A DNA stretch of 64,000 nt. Source: Eubacteriales bacterium. GTDB lineage: Bacteria > Bacillota > Clostridia > Lachnospirales > Lachnospiraceae. This document shows positions 23,120 to 33,496 of the stretch, piece by piece. The notes beneath the pieces are model-generated. The model was not told the origin of the DNA. It made no database searches and saw only the letters and a program-made list of their open reading frames with translations. Location of the stretch: NCBI GenBank assembly GCA_030524455.1, contig JAUNGT010000009.1, positions 1-64,000 on the forward strand. Reading direction: 5' to 3'. How positions within the stretch are numbered: position 1 is the stretch's first letter; each line of letters opens with the position of its first letter. The translations under genes and the position numbers were made by a program.

Positions 23120-23212
23120 AAATAGTGTTCGCTTCCTGATATGCGGCTTATAAATGGTCAGGACTACAAATAGTGTCGCTTCCCGATATGCGGCTTAAAA
23201 ATGTTCGGGATT
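23120..23212 (+). ncRNA. Candidate type III antitoxin RNA, two 47-48-nt tandem repeats (CptI-like)
   Basis: Unit 1 (23120-23167) and unit 2 (23168-23212) share AAATAGTG(T)TCGCTTCC, GATATGCGGCTTA and AAATG. Each closes a 6-bp stem: TCCTGA/TCAGGA in unit 1 and TCCCGA/TCGGGA in unit 2. The one differing pair (T-A versus C-G) is a compensatory change, so the fold is under selection. A consensus promoter before the repeats, a terminator after them and a small toxin-like ORF next match the layout of type III toxin-antitoxin loci. There, RNA repeats are cut by and inhibit the toxin nuclease. Two repeats of about 45 nt is what is known for the CptIN family. Confidence 0.75.
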
Positions 23213-23222
23213 AAAATGTTTG

Positions 23223-23250
23223 TAAAGCCCTGTCGAAAGACAGGGCTTTA
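23223..23250 (+). terminator. Terminator between antitoxin repeats and toxin gene
   Basis: A perfect 12-bp stem (TAAAGCCCTGTC / GACAGGGCTTTA) with a GAAA tetraloop is followed by CTTTTGTTC. In type III loci a leaky terminator at this place sets the ratio of antitoxin RNA to toxin mRNA. Confidence 0.85.
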
Positions 23251-23272
23251 CTTTTGTTCAGGAGGCATCTCT

Positions 23273-23650
23273 ATGCTCGAAACCCAATTTTACTTTTTAT
23301 CGGATCAATATTACTTAGATTTTCCCGATGATAAGCTGATGAAAAACAAGGATATGATAGACGGCAAGCCTCACAAACGTCCTTGCTTTTTTACTTTTCC
23401 AGATTCCAAAATCCCGGATATTTACTGGATTGTTCCTATTTCATCTCAATACGAAAAATTTAAGCGGATTGAACAGGAAAAAATCCAAAAATATGGGCGA
23501 TGCAATACCATTCGTTTCGGAACAGTACTTGGACGAAATGCTTTAGCTATGGCAAAACGTGGAGCAAAGGTGATTTTCCCTGATATATTCAAAATATATT
23601 GTAGTCTTGAACAGCAGTTGAGAATTAAACCAGATTTTCGGAAATTTTAA
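23273..23650 (+). CDS. CptN/TenpN-like type III toxin, apparently shortened
   Basis: A 125-residue protein starting MLETQFYFLSDQYYLDFPDD and continuing LMKNKDMIDGKPHKRPCFF, IYWIVPISSQYEKF and RCNTIRFGTVLG. It ends in AKRGAKVIFPDIFKIY. The RPCFF...IPISSQ pattern fits the ToxN/CptN endoribonuclease fold as I remember it. The ATG at 23273 has AGGAGG 7 nt upstream. From memory, relatives are about 160 residues and have a further segment between the VLG motif and the AKRG..VIFPD motif. Here these are joined almost directly, so an internal in-frame deletion may have inactivated the toxin. The gene is AT-rich compared with its neighbours. Confidence 0.72.
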   Translation: MLETQFYFLSDQYYLDFPDDKLMKNKDMIDGKPHKRPCFFTFPDSKIPDIYWIVPISSQYEKFKRIEQEKIQKYGRCNTIRFGTVLGRNALAMAKRGAKVIFPDIFKIYCSLEQQLRIKPDFRKF

Positions 23651-23672
23651 CAAAGTTTTAGCACCCGTTTCA

Positions 23673-23701
23673 TTGAATCTGCCAAAATCCTGTCGTATAA
23701 T
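23673..23701 (+). promoter_or_regulatory. Promoter of the activase gene
   Basis: TTGAAT (23673-23678), 17-nt spacer, TATAAT (23696-23701), 60 nt before the start codon of the 1412-residue activase. Confidence 0.7.
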
Positions 23702-23761
23702 GTAGCCGTCAAAAATCAACCAATTACTATCGACTTTAAATAAGAAGAAAGTGACTACAGA

Positions 23762-26700
23762 ATGGATAAAATGAAATATACACTCGGAATCGACATCGGT
23801 TCCACTACCGTAAAAATCGCCATTTTGGACGAACAGCACCAGATTTTATTTTCCGACTACAAGCGGCATTTTGCCAACATTCAGGAAACTCTTTCCGGCC
23901 TTTTGCAGGACGCCTACGGAAAGCTCGGCAACATCACGCTGCACCCCATGATCACCGGGTCCGGCGGCCTGACGCTGGCCAATTACCTGAAGGTTCCCTT
24001 CGTGCAGGAGGTGATCGCGGTTTCCACCTCCCTGCAGGAGCTGGCGCCCAAGACGGACGTTGCCATCGAGCTTGGCGGAGAGGACGCCAAAATTATCTAC
24101 TTTGAAAACGGGAACGTGGAGCAGCGGATGAACGGTATCTGCGCCGGGGGCACAGGCTCCTTTATCGATCAGATGGCCTCCCTTCTGCAGACGGACGCTT
24201 CCGGCTTAAACGAATACGCCAAAAATTATCACTCCCTCTACACCATCGCGGCCCGCTGCGGCGTGTTTGCCAAATCCGACATCCAGCCGCTGATCAACGA
24301 CGGCGCGACCAAAGAGGATCTGGCGGCGTCCATTTTTCAGGCGGTGGTCAATCAGACCATCAGCGGACTGGCCTGCGGTAAGCCGATCCGGGGCCATGTG
24401 GCCTTTCTGGGCGGGCCGCTGCACTTTTTGTCCGAGTTAAAGGCTGCCTTCATCCGGACGTTAAAGCTGGACGACGAGCATGTGATCGACACGGCCAACT
24501 CCCATCTGTTCGCGGCCATCGGCTCCGCTTTAAACGCAAAGGAGGAGGTCTCCTATACCATGGAGGAAATGGTGAAAAAGCTTTCCTCCGGTATCAAGAT
24601 GGAGTTTGAGGTGGAACGGATGGAGCCTCTGTTTGCCTCCCAGAAAGAGTACGACGAATTTTGCCAACGGCACGACAGCCACTGTGTCAAAACCGCTCCG
24701 CTGGAAACCTATTCCGGCAACTGCTATCTGGGAATCGACGCGGGCAGCACGACCACCAAGGTCGCTTTGGTGGGCGAGGACGGCTCCCTGTTATATTCCT
24801 TTTACTCCAACAACAACGGCAGCCCCCTAAAGACCGCCATCGGCGCGATTCAGGACATTTACTCCAAGCTGCCGGCCGGCGTCAAAATTGTCCGCTCCTG
24901 CTCCACCGGCTACGGCGAAGCGCTGATGAAGGCTGCTTTTTTGCTGGACGACGGCGAGGTGGAGACGGTGGCCCACTACTATGCGGCGGCCTTCTTCGAC
25001 CCGAAGGTAGACTGTATCCTGGACATCGGCGGGCAGGACATGAAGTGTATCAAAATCAAAAATCAGACGGTGGACAGCGTACAGCTCAACGAGGCCTGTT
25101 CCTCCGGCTGCGGCTCCTTCATCGAGACCTTTGCAAAATCCTTAAACTACAGCGTGCAGGATTTTGCGAAGGCGGCGCTGTTTGCCAAGCATCCCATCGA
25201 CCTGGGAACCCGCTGCACCGTATTTATGAACTCCAAGGTAAAGCAGGCGCAGAAGGAGGGGGCCTCCGTGGCGGATATTTCCGCCGGACTGGCCTACTCC
25301 GTCATCAAAAACGCCCTGTTTAAGGTGATTAAGGTTTCCGACGCTTCGGAGCTCGGAAAACAGATCGTGGTGCAGGGCGGCACCTTTTACAATGACGCGG
25401 TGCTGCGCAGCTTTGAAAAAATCGCCAACTGTCAGGCGATCCGTCCCGACATTGCCGGTATCATGGGAGCCTTCGGCGCGGCGCTGATTGCCCGGGAGCA
25501 CTATACCCCCGGTTATCAGACCACCATGCTGTCCATCGACGCCATCAACTCCCTGCAGTTTGAGACGAGCATGGCGAAATGCAAGGGCTGTACCAACAAC
25601 TGCCGTCTGACCATCAACCGTTTTTCCGGCGGACGCCAGTATATCTCCGGCAACCGCTGCGAACGGGGTCTGGGCAAGGCAAAAAGCCACAGCGATATCC
25701 CCAACCTGTTCGAGTATAAGCTGAAAAGGCTGTTCTCCTACGAACCGCTTACCGCCGATCAGGCGCCCAGGGGGCAGGTGGGGATCCCCCGCGTGCTGAA
25801 TATGTATGAGAACTACCCCTTCTGGTTCACCTTTTTTACAAAGCTGGGCTATCAGGTGGTGCTCTCTCCCGCCTCCAACCACAATATTTACGCGCTGGGC
25901 ATCGAATCCATCCCCAGCGAATCGGAGTGCTATCCGGCCAAGCTGGCCCACGGCCATGTGACCTGGCTGATCCGGCAGGGCGTACCCTTTATCTTCTACC
26001 CCGCTCTGTTCTATGAGCGCAACGAGACGCCGGAGGCCAACAACCATTACAACTGCCCCATCGTCACCTCCTACTCCGAGAACATCAAAAACAACGTGGA
26101 GGAAATCGGGCGGGGCGATGTGAAATTCCGCAATCCCTTCCTGGCCTTCTCCTCCCTGGAGATCGCTGCGGGAGAGCTTCAGAAGGAATTTTCCGACATC
26201 CCGGCCCAGGAGGTCTATGAGGCCGCAAAGGCAGGCTGGGAGGAGATGGACGCCGCCCGCAGCGATATGCGCAAAAAGGGCGAGGAGGTGCTCAAATGGA
26301 TGGAGGACAACCATAAGCGCGGCATTGTGCTGGCAGGCCGTCCCTATCACGCGGATCCGGAGATCAACCACGGCATTCCCGAGCTGATCACCTCCTACGG
26401 GCTGGCGGTTCTGACGGAGGATTCCATCTCCCACCTGGGCCATCCGGAACGGCCGCTGATCGTGTCCGACCAGTGGATGTATCATTCCCGCCTGTACGCG
26501 GCGGCTTCCTTTGTGCGCACCCGGGACGATCTGGATCTCATCCAGCTCAACTCCTTCGGCTGCGGCCTGGACGCCGTGACCACAGACCAGGTCAACGATA
26601 TCCTCTCCGGCTCGGGTAAGATTTATACCTGCTTAAAGATCGATGAGGTCAACAACCTGGGCGCGGCCCGGATCCGGATCCGCTCCCTGCTCTCGGCCAT

Positions 26701-28000
26701 CCGCGTGCGGGAGAAAAAGCACCAGGAGCGCACCATAAAGCCCACCAGCTTAAACCGCGTGGTTTTCACCGAAGAGATGCGCAAGGATTATACGATCCTC
26801 TGCCCGCAGATGTCTCCCATCCACTTCGAGCTGCTCCAGCCCGCCTTCCAGGCCTGCGGCTATCATTTCGAGGTGCTTGACAACGACAACCGACGCTCCG
26901 TGGACGTGGGGCTCAAATACGTCAACAACGACGCCTGCTATCCGTCCCTCTGCGTGATCGGGCAGATTATGGACGCGCTGCTCTCCGGCAAATACGACAC
27001 CCACAAGGTGGCCGTGGTGATCAGCCAGACGGGAGGCGGCTGCCGTGCCACCAACTACATCGGCTTCATCCGCCGGGCGCTGGAAAAGGCCGGGATGGAA
27101 TACGTCCCGGTAATCTCCATCAACATGAGCGGCCTGGAGACCAATCCGGGCTTTCAGCTGAATGCCAACCTGCTGGTCCGCGCCGCCTTCGGCGCGATCT
27201 TCGGGGACATCTTCATGCGCTGCGTCTACCACATGCGCCCCTACGAAAAAGAGCCCGGCTCGGTGGACGCCATGCACCGCAAATGGGTGAAAAAGTGCCA
27301 GGATTTCCTCTCCACAAAGAGGATCCCAAGCTTCTTTACCTTCCGCAGGATGTGCCGGCAGATGGTGGAGGATTTTGACTCCATCCCGATCACGGACGTA
27401 CAGAAGCCCCGCGTAGGCATTGTGGGCGAGATTTTGGTAAAATTTGCGCCCGCCGCCAATAATCATCTGGTGGAGCTTCTGGAAGCCGAGGGAGCCGAGG
27501 CTGTGGTGCCGGATCTGCTGGATTTCATGCTCTACTGCTTCTACAACCAGATTTACAAGGCGGAGCATCTGGGCACGAAAAAATCCTCCGCGAAGGTTGC
27601 ACGCCTGGGAATCTGGGCGGTGGAGCGCATTCGCGGCGCCGCTTCCTCCGCGTTGAGAAGGAGCAAAAACTTTACGCCCCCCTCCTCCATTTACGACCTG
27701 GTTTCCTATGCGGAGCCTATCGTCTCCATCGGCAACCAGACCGGCGAGGGATGGTTTCTGACCGGCGAGATGGTGGAGCTGATCCACGAGGGCGTCAACA
27801 ATATTGTCTGCACACAGCCCTTCGGCTGCCTTCCCAACCATGTGGTGGGCAAGGGCGTCATCAAGGAGCTGCGCCGCCGCTATCCGCAGTCCAACGTGGT
27901 GGCTATCGATTATGATCCCGGCGCCAGCGAGGTCAACCAGCTCAACCGGATCAAGCTGATGCTCTCCACTGCGCAGAAGAATCTGAAAAAGCTTGCCTGA
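23762..28000 (+). CDS. Giant 2-hydroxyacyl-CoA dehydratase activase-related protein
   Basis: A 1412-residue protein with two BadF/BcrA/HgdC-type ATPase domains in tandem, each with its own ATP motif: [14 protein letters not shown] near residue 8 and [14 protein letters not shown] near residue 323. Each carries cysteines where activases hold a shared [4Fe-4S] cluster (ICAGGTGSF and SSGCGSF, then ARCGVF and TRCTVF). A DUF2229 region follows with [17 protein letters not shown]. Then comes a HgdB-like part with [15 protein letters not shown] and [15 protein letters not shown]. Known activases pump one electron, driven by ATP, into radical dehydratases. This fused form is widespread in clostridia but its substrate is unknown. 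It is the only gene in its transcript. Confidence 0.92.
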   Translation: MDKMKYTLGIDIGSTTVKIAILDEQHQILFSDYKRHFANIQETLSGLLQDAYGKLGNITLHPMITGSGGLTLANYLKVPFVQEVIAVSTSLQELAPKTDVAIELGGEDAKIIYFENGNVEQRMNGICAGGTGSFIDQMASLLQTDASGLNEYAKNYHSLYTIAARCGVFAKSDIQPLINDGATKEDLAASIFQAVVNQTISGLACGKPIRGHVAFLGGPLHFLSELKAAFIRTLKLDDEHVIDTANSHLFAAIGSALNAKEEVSYTMEEMVKKLSSGIKMEFEVERMEPLFASQKEYDEFCQRHDSHCVKTAPLETYSGNCYLGIDAGSTTTKVALVGEDGSLLYSFYSNNNGSPLKTAIGAIQDIYSKLPAGVKIVRSCSTGYGEALMKAAFLLDDGEVETVAHYYAAAFFDPKVDCILDIGGQDMKCIKIKNQTVDSVQLNEACSSGCGSFIETFAKSLNYSVQDFAKAALFAKHPIDLGTRCTVFMNSKVKQAQKEGASVADISAGLAYSVIKNALFKVIKVSDASELGKQIVVQGGTFYNDAVLRSFEKIANCQAIRPDIAGIMGAFGAALIAREHYTPGYQTTMLSIDAINSLQFETSMAKCKGCTNNCRLTINRFSGGRQYISGNRCERGLGKAKSHSDIPNLFEYKLKRLFSYEPLTADQAPRGQVGIPRVLNMYENYPFWFTFFTKLGYQVVLSPASNHNIYALGIESIPSESECYPAKLAHGHVTWLIRQGVPFIFYPALFYERNETPEANNHYNCPIVTSYSENIKNNVEEIGRGDVKFRNPFLAFSSLEIAAGELQKEFSDIPAQEVYEAAKAGWEEMDAARSDMRKKGEEVLKWMEDNHKRGIVLAGRPYHADPEINHGIPELITSYGLAVLTEDSISHLGHPERPLIVSDQWMYHSRLYAAASFVRTRDDLDLIQLNSFGCGLDAVTTDQVNDILSGSGKIYTCLKIDEVNNLGAARIRIRSLLSAIRVREKKHQERTIKPTSLNRVVFTEEMRKDYTILCPQMSPIHFELLQPAFQACGYHFEVLDNDNRRSVDVGLKYVNNDACYPSLCVIGQIMDALLSGKYDTHKVAVVISQTGGGCRATNYIGFIRRALEKAGMEYVPVISINMSGLETNPGFQLNANLLVRAAFGAIFGDIFMRCVYHMRPYEKEPGSVDAMHRKWVKKCQDFLSTKRIPSFFTFRRMCRQMVEDFDSIPITDVQKPRVGIVGEILVKFAPAANNHLVELLEAEGAEAVVPDLLDFMLYCFYNQIYKAEHLGTKKSSAKVARLGIWAVERIRGAASSALRRSKNFTPPSSIYDLVSYAEPIVSIGNQTGEGWFLTGEMVELIHEGVNNIVCTQPFGCLPNHVVGKGVIKELRRRYPQSNVVAIDYDPGASEVNQLNRIKLMLSTAQKNLKKLA

Positions 28001-28023
28001 TACGATCAGTGCGATCCCATAAT

Positions 28024-28147
28024 CGGATAGGGGAAGATTTTCTTCCCCTATCCGCCGCGATACCGCGGCCAGCTCACAGCAAAGCTGTTCGCTGTCCGTT
28101 GCCCTGCAAATGGCTGCCTGTGCAAGCACGGCAGCCGCTTGCAGGGC
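28024..28147. other. Two strong hairpins after the activase gene
   Basis: 28024-28054 is a perfect 14-bp stem (CGGATAGGGGAAGA / TCTTCCCCTATCCG) with a 3-nt loop and no T-run. 28101-28147 is a long stem (GCCCTGCAA...TTGCAGGGC with inner GGCTGCC/GGCAGCC). They could stabilise or process the 3' end of the activase mRNA. No gene is present between 28001 and 28197. Confidence 0.6.
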
Positions 28148-28156
28148 GTATCGCAC

Positions 28157-28199
28157 AAAAAAAACGGTTCCCGGCAGTCCGCCGGAAACCGTTTTTTTT
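28157..28199. terminator. Bidirectional terminator between convergent genes
   Basis: AAAAAAAACGGTT-CCCGGC and GCCGG-AAACCGTTTTTTTT flank a 5-nt loop. Both strands end in eight T residues. It serves the activase gene (plus) and the GH28-like gene (minus), whose stop codon lies at its edge. Confidence 0.9.
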
Positions 28200-30768
28200 A
28201 TGCTCTTTTCACTTCAATCCGTAGGGAGGAAGCTTCCTCCAGCAGCCCGTCGTCCGCATACAGCTGCACGGTATGGACTCCCTCCTGCCCTTTCCCGGGC
28301 GTCCAGCGGATCAGGCGTTCGTCCTCCAGATAGGCCGCTCCCTCGGGCAGCCCTTCCACCCGCACGCGCAGGCTCGTCTGGACGCCGGATACGGAATGTG
28401 CCTTCCGCTCCACCTCTCCGCCGTAAATTGTGCCGTCCAGCTTCTTTTCCGAGACATCGGAGGCAGGATTTTTCACAACGACAGGGATCGTAAGCTCCTG
28501 TCCCGCCACAGCCTCCGTTCTCGCCTTCATGGCGAAGAAGGGACGAAAGACGGTGCGGGGGATCGGATATTCCTCCGTGGGCACCGGATAGGTATACCCG
28601 GTTTCCGGGCAGGGCACTGTGGGCGCGCTGTAGTGCTCATCCGGCGGCGTCCCGGGCGCGGGAACCGTAATCTCCACTTCCTTTACGCTCCAGTGTGCCG
28701 GGAAAAGAGCCTCCCGCACGCCGGTGGTATGATACGGATGGCCGGGAACATACTCCCGGTTGGTGGGCCGTCTGAAGTGATCTGTCACCACCGCCGCCTG
28801 CGCGACACCCTCCCGGATGTCCGCCTTCACCGTGCGCAGATCCGCTCCCGTCACATCGTCCAGCACCACCGCATGGCGGCCGTCCTCCGTCTTCCAGGAA
28901 AGACTCACCTGCTCCAGCACCAAATCCTCCACATGACGGGCATACAGGCCGTAGGCCGGCAGGATTCCCCAGTTTTCCGGCTCCGGATACACACCCGGCA
29001 GCTCCGGAACGTTGTAGGGATCCGCTTTCCAGCCGCCCGCCTTTTCCTCCCAGTCCATCCGGGGCAAAAGCCCCTCCGCCTTCAGGAAAAAGGTGTTGAC
29101 CAGCCAGGGAAGGCTCTGCAGGCTGGGCTTTGTCCCGTACTGGGAAAACTCCCAGTTGGTGTTGAGCTGGCGCTGCTCCGTCGCATGCTCCATGGAAAGA
29201 CCGCCGCGGAATTCCACGCTCACGTTGCTGATTTTGATCCGCTTGAGCGGACTGTCCGCAAGCCCCATCAAAAGCAGCGGGTAGCGGGGATCGGCATTGG
29301 TGATCTTCACATTGGAAATCTCAATGTCGGACACCCGAGCCATGTGATCGATGCCGCAGGCGTTTGCGCGGCAGTAGGGCTCCCAGGAAGGAAGGCGCTC
29401 AAGCGTCTCCCGGTCCGGCAGATTTGCCGGATTGATCCGCGCCGGCTCCTTCTGGTTCACAATACAGAAGGAGGAAAGGCCGTCCACGCAAACCTCCTGA
29501 TCCTCCCGGTAAGAGGGCGTATAGCGTTTTACCGGATATTTGTCGTAACCCTCTGCATCCGGCAGAACCCAGTTGCGGTTATCCAGGCGCACGTTTCCCT
29601 CGTCCGCCACTACCAGCTCCTCTTTGCTGTTTCCGGTCACGGGAAAGCGTCCCCTCTCCCCCGCGCGGATAAAGACCGGCGAGCTGCTCACATTGTCCAT
29701 ACTGCAGTCGGTGAATAAAATATCCTTTAAATCGGAGCCGTCCACCGCCTCCAGGGCAAAGCCCCTGGAACGGTCGAAGCGCACCCGCCGCACTGTCACC
29801 CGCTCATAGCCGCAGGAGGATTCGGTTCCCAGCTTCACGCGCCCCGTCGGGCCGCCCCGGTCCTCCGCCACCAGCTTTTCCCGGGTGTACATGCCGTCAT
29901 AGACGCTGCCCGCATCATAGCCGCTCACCGTGCAGTCCTCGATCAGCACATTTTTCAGAGGCATATATTTGCCTGCGCCGAAGGAGGACTTCATCACCAG
30001 CGCGTCGTCCGTCAGGGAATTGAATACGCTGTTTCTCACCGTCACATCCTGACAGCAGTCCACGTCCAGCGCGTCCCGGGTGGTATCCACCAAAACACCG
30101 TCGATCAGCAGATTCTCCACGCCCTCCGCGATGATCGCAAAATGCCCGCCGATCACCAGGGAAAAACGCTCCAGCACCACATTTTTACAGCGCACAAGGG
30201 CGATGGCCTTGTTGCCGAACCACTCTCCGTACTCCCCGCCGTTTCCGTGTCCGCTGCGGTATTTGGGCTCCTGCGGATCTCCTCCGAGCAGCACATACTG
30301 GCGATAACCGCCCTCCATACAGCTTCCGTCGATCAGGCCTTCCCCGCAGATCATCACGTCCTCCAGATCTGCGCCGTAGAGCAGGCTGTTGGCAAAATAA
30401 GCATGCCCGTGATCCTCCAGACCGGCGTAAAGATTGACCTCCGGCCGGTCATAGTTTCCGCCCTCTCCCTCCTGTGCCGTATAGGAGTGGTTGAGCTGTG
30501 TCCTCGCCGCCCGCAAAACGCAGCCCTTCTCCAGCCGCAGGTTCACATGGCTTTTGAGCCGGATCGTGTAGGCCTTAAATTCCCCGGGGCCGATCACCAC
30601 CGTGCCGCCTCCCGCCCGGGACGCTGCCTCGATGGCCCGGTTGATGGCCGCCGTGTTTTCCACCGGCAAAAGGCCGCTTTCCGCGCCGTATTCCGACACG
30701 GGAAAGAGCCTGCCCTTTCCAAGCTGCTCCGCCGTCACGCGGGCGCCTGTCGCTATTTTCACAGACAT
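28198..30768 (-). CDS. GH28-like right-handed beta-helix protein with C-terminal Ig-like domain
   Basis: An 856-residue protein. The N-terminus (FPVSEYGAESG, then NTAAINRAIEAASRAGGGTVVIG) is the usual entry to pectate-lyase/GH28 beta-helices. Repeated strands with DALDVDCCQDVTVRNSVFN and SLTDDALVMKSSFGAG occupy the place of the GH28 catalytic aspartates. The last 90 or so residues (ELTIPVVVKNPASDVSEK...VQLYADDG) look like an Ig-like or putative-Ig domain. There is no signal peptide, so the protein seems cytoplasmic, unlike secreted polygalacturonases. It probably trims imported uronate-rich oligosaccharides. It sits 24 nt after queA, and it is not obvious why the two would be co-transcribed. 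Confidence 0.8.
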   Translation of the reverse strand: MSVKIATGARVTAEQLGKGRLFPVSEYGAESGLLPVENTAAINRAIEAASRAGGGTVVIGPGEFKAYTIRLKSHVNLRLEKGCVLRAARTQLNHSYTAQEGEGGNYDRPEVNLYAGLEDHGHAYFANSLLYGADLEDVMICGEGLIDGSCMEGGYRQYVLLGGDPQEPKYRSGHGNGGEYGEWFGNKAIALVRCKNVVLERFSLVIGGHFAIIAEGVENLLIDGVLVDTTRDALDVDCCQDVTVRNSVFNSLTDDALVMKSSFGAGKYMPLKNVLIEDCTVSGYDAGSVYDGMYTREKLVAEDRGGPTGRVKLGTESSCGYERVTVRRVRFDRSRGFALEAVDGSDLKDILFTDCSMDNVSSSPVFIRAGERGRFPVTGNSKEELVVADEGNVRLDNRNWVLPDAEGYDKYPVKRYTPSYREDQEVCVDGLSSFCIVNQKEPARINPANLPDRETLERLPSWEPYCRANACGIDHMARVSDIEISNVKITNADPRYPLLLMGLADSPLKRIKISNVSVEFRGGLSMEHATEQRQLNTNWEFSQYGTKPSLQSLPWLVNTFFLKAEGLLPRMDWEEKAGGWKADPYNVPELPGVYPEPENWGILPAYGLYARHVEDLVLEQVSLSWKTEDGRHAVVLDDVTGADLRTVKADIREGVAQAAVVTDHFRRPTNREYVPGHPYHTTGVREALFPAHWSVKEVEITVPAPGTPPDEHYSAPTVPCPETGYTYPVPTEEYPIPRTVFRPFFAMKARTEAVAGQELTIPVVVKNPASDVSEKKLDGTIYGGEVERKAHSVSGVQTSLRVRVEGLPEGAAYLEDERLIRWTPGKGQEGVHTVQLYADDGLLEEASSLRIEVKRA

Positions 30769-30792
30769 CTTGTTCTACCTTTCCAAATCGCT

Positions 30793-31827
30793 TTATCGAA
30801 TAAACATGGCATCCCCAAAGGAAAAGAACCGATACCGCTCGCGCACCGCCTCCGCATAGGCGCTGAGCACATGCTCCCGTCCCGCAAAGGCGGAGACAAG
30901 CATCACCAGCGTGGATTCCGGCAGATGAAAATTCGTGATCAGCCCGTCCATCACCTTGAAGCGGTAGCCCGGATAAATGAAAATATCCGTATCCCCGCTG
31001 CAGGCCTCCAGGCGGCCGTTTTCGTCCGCGGCGCTCTCCACGGTGCGGCAGCTTGTGGTTCCCACACAGATCACCCGGCCGCCGTTTTCCCTGGTGCGGT
31101 TGATTTTGTCCGCCGCCTCCTGAGTTACCTGATACGCCTCCGTGTGCATGTGATGCTCCAGCACGTTGTCCACCTTCACGGGCCGGAAGGTGCCGAGCCC
31201 CACATGGAGGGTCACATAGGCCAGCTCCACGCCCATGGCCTGCACCTTTTCCAAAAGCTCCTGCGTGAAATGGAGCCCCGCCGTGGGCGCCGCCGCCGAG
31301 CCGTCAAACTTTGCGTACACGGTCTGATAGCGGTTTTTGTCCTGCAGCTTGTGGGTGATGTAGGGCGGAAGGGGCATCTGGCCCAAAGAGTCCAGGATTT
31401 CCTCCCAGATTCCCTCGTAGAAAAATTCCACCAGCCGGTTTCCGTCCTCCTGCACCGCCAGGATTTTGGCGGTCAGCCGCCCGTCCCCGAAGCGGACGCG
31501 CGCGCCGGGGCGCAGCTTTTTACCCGGCTTGACAAGGGCTTCCCAGACATTCTTTTCCCTGCGCTTCAGCAGAAGGATCTCCACCGCCGCCCCGGTATCC
31601 TCCTTGACGCCCAGCAGGCGGGCCGGGATCACCCGGGTGTTGTTTAACACCAGGCAGTCGCCCGGCCGCAAAAAGGAGCCGATTTCCTTAAAAATATGGT
31701 GGGAGGTCTCCCCCGTCTGCCGGTCCATCACCAGCAGGCGGGAGGCGCTCCGGTCCGGAAGCGGATCCTGCGCGATCAGCTCCTTCGGCAGGTCAAAATT
31801 GTAATCGGAAGTTTTGAGCCCTACCAT
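30793..31827 (-). CDS. queA: S-adenosylmethionine:tRNA ribosyltransferase-isomerase QueA
   Basis: A 344-residue enzyme that transfers and isomerises the ribosyl part of SAM onto 7-aminomethyl-7-deazaguanine in tRNA, making epoxyqueuosine. Family segments are [27 protein letters not shown], then [24 protein letters not shown] and VGLGTFRPV. The ATG at 31827 overlaps the aminopeptidase stop in TAATG. A GTG at 31836 with GGAG 5 nt upstream is an alternative and would add three residues. No other queuosine genes are nearby. Confidence 0.95.
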   Translation of the reverse strand: MVGLKTSDYNFDLPKELIAQDPLPDRSASRLLVMDRQTGETSHHIFKEIGSFLRPGDCLVLNNTRVIPARLLGVKEDTGAAVEILLLKRREKNVWEALVKPGKKLRPGARVRFGDGRLTAKILAVQEDGNRLVEFFYEGIWEEILDSLGQMPLPPYITHKLQDKNRYQTVYAKFDGSAAAPTAGLHFTQELLEKVQAMGVELAYVTLHVGLGTFRPVKVDNVLEHHMHTEAYQVTQEAADKINRTRENGGRVICVGTTSCRTVESAADENGRLEACSGDTDIFIYPGYRFKVMDGLITNFHLPESTLVMLVSAFAGREHVLSAYAEAVRERYRFFSFGDAMFIR

Positions 31828-33212
31828 TACAGGCACGCTTTCTCCAAAAATGCCACATAACCGTTTTTCGTCTCATAGATGTCGGCCTTGCTGGTAGCCT
31901 CCCAGGGCGCGTGCATGGACAGGACGGCCACGCCGCAGTCGATCACGTTCATGCCGTAAAGCGCCAGGATGTAGGCGATGGTTCCGCCGCCTCCCACATC
32001 CACCTTGCCAAGCTCCGCCGTCTGGTAAGCGACGCCCGCCTGATCCATAATCCCGCGGATATGCGCCACATACTCGGCGTTTGCGTCGTTGGAGCCGGAC
32101 TTGCCGCGCGCGCCGGTGAATTTGTTGAATACCATGCCGCGTCCGAAGAAGGCCGCGTTCTTTTTCTCAAAAGCGGACGCATAGGAAGGATCAAAGGCCG
32201 CGCTGACATCGGAGGAAAGCATATCGGAGGCCGCCAGGCATCTTCTCACGTTCAGCTCGCTGTACTGGCCCGCAAGCTCCATCACCTCCGCCAGCGTGTT
32301 CTCAAAGAATTTGGACTGCATACCGGTCGCGCCCACGCTGCCGATCTCCTCCTTGTCCACCAGGATACAGCAGGCGGTGCGCTCGGTCTGTCCCACCTCG
32401 AGCATCGCAATCAGGGAGGTATAGGCGCAGACTCTGTCATCCTGGCCGTAGCCCAGCACCATGCTCCGGTCAAGCCCGGCCTCTCTGGACTTGCCGGCGG
32501 GAACAACCTCCAGCTCCGCGGAGAGGAAATCCTCCTCCCCGATGCCGTAGTTTTCCTCCAGAAGCTTTAAGATTCCGGCCTTTACCGCGTCCTTCTCCTG
32601 TCCCTGCAGAGGCTTGCTGCCAAACACCAGATCCAGAGCCTCGCCCTCGATCACTTTGGCTGCCTTTTTCTCAAGCTGCTCTGCGGACAGATGAATCAGC
32701 AGATCGGAAATGAAGAACACCGGATCGTCCTCGTTCTCGCCGATGTTGATCTCCACCACGGAGCCGTCCTTTTTGGCCACGACGCCGTGAAGGGCCAGCG
32801 GCAGCGTCACCCACTGGTACTTCTTGATCCCACCGTAATAGTGGGTGTCCAGCAGCGCGAAATCCGCGTCCTCATACAGAGGGTTCTGCTTGACATCCAG
32901 GCGGGGGGAATCGATGTGCGCGCCCAGAATGTTCAGGCCCTCTGTCATGGGCTTTGTTCCCAGCTGAAACATCACCAGGGTCTTGTTCATGAGAACCGCA
33001 TACACCTTATCGCCTGCGGAAAGCTTTTTGCCCTCCTTTACCAGGGCAGGCAGCTCCCGGTAGCCGGCCGCCTCGATCTGATTGACGATCGTGTCCACGC
33101 ACTCTCTCTCGGTCTTGCCGTTATCCAAAAACTCCATATAGCCCTTCGCAAGAGCCTCCACTGCGGCGTTTTGCGCCTCGTCGTAGGACTTCCATGCATT
33201 TCTGCGTTCCAT
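31827..33212 (-). CDS. M18-family zinc aminopeptidase
   Basis: A 461-residue aminopeptidase that removes N-terminal residues from peptides in the cytoplasm. Metal-binding and catalytic motifs of M18 are visible: [43 protein letters not shown] and the final-domain histidine in SMHAPWE. The length fits the family. Its start overlaps the stop of the small 88-residue gene in TAATG, and its stop overlaps queA in the same way. The three are translationally coupled. Confidence 0.94.
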   Translation of the reverse strand: MERRNAWKSYDEAQNAAVEALAKGYMEFLDNGKTERECVDTIVNQIEAAGYRELPALVKEGKKLSAGDKVYAVLMNKTLVMFQLGTKPMTEGLNILGAHIDSPRLDVKQNPLYEDADFALLDTHYYGGIKKYQWVTLPLALHGVVAKKDGSVVEINIGENEDDPVFFISDLLIHLSAEQLEKKAAKVIEGEALDLVFGSKPLQGQEKDAVKAGILKLLEENYGIGEEDFLSAELEVVPAGKSREAGLDRSMVLGYGQDDRVCAYTSLIAMLEVGQTERTACCILVDKEEIGSVGATGMQSKFFENTLAEVMELAGQYSELNVRRCLAASDMLSSDVSAAFDPSYASAFEKKNAAFFGRGMVFNKFTGARGKSGSNDANAEYVAHIRGIMDQAGVAYQTAELGKVDVGGGGTIAYILALYGMNVIDCGVAVLSMHAPWEATSKADIYETKNGYVAFLEKACL

Positions 33213-33478
33213 TATTTTTTATTCTCCTTTTTCTTCTTTTTGCTCTCCCCCAGCACGGAGCGCACAAGCTCCCTGGCCCGGGGCACCTCCTCGTCGTGTA
33301 TCCGGAAGGTACACACGGTTTTGTCCGAGGAGGAAAGCAGCTTCTGTAAAATTCCCTTTTCCTCAAAGTGGCAGCAATATGAGATCCGGTTGGCGAGCAG
33401 GATTTTCTCCACCCGCTCCTTTGTCTTCATATCGTACACCTTGCAGAAATCCACCTCATTATTCATTGAACCAAGCAT
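33212..33478 (-). CDS. Conserved small protein of unknown function
   Basis: An 88-residue protein: VDFCKVYDMKTKERVEKILL, then ISYCCHFEEKG, VCTFRIHDEEVPRARELV and a lysine-rich end (SKKKKKENKK). The alternating beta-alpha-beta pattern is reminiscent of small ferredoxin-like or DUF2007-type folds, but I cannot assign a family. AAAGGAG lies 5 nt before the ATG. It starts the operon with the M18 aminopeptidase and queA and ends in a 1-nt overlap with the former. Confidence 0.75.
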   Translation of the reverse strand: MLGSMNNEVDFCKVYDMKTKERVEKILLANRISYCCHFEEKGILQKLLSSSDKTVCTFRIHDEEVPRARELVRSVLGESKKKKKENKK

Positions 33479-33496
33479 CCTTGCTCCTTTCGGCCG

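Noticed and set aside
26750..28156. 468-codon minus-strand frame under the activase
   Set aside because: It is antisense to conserved activase motifs, with no ribosome binding site or domain.
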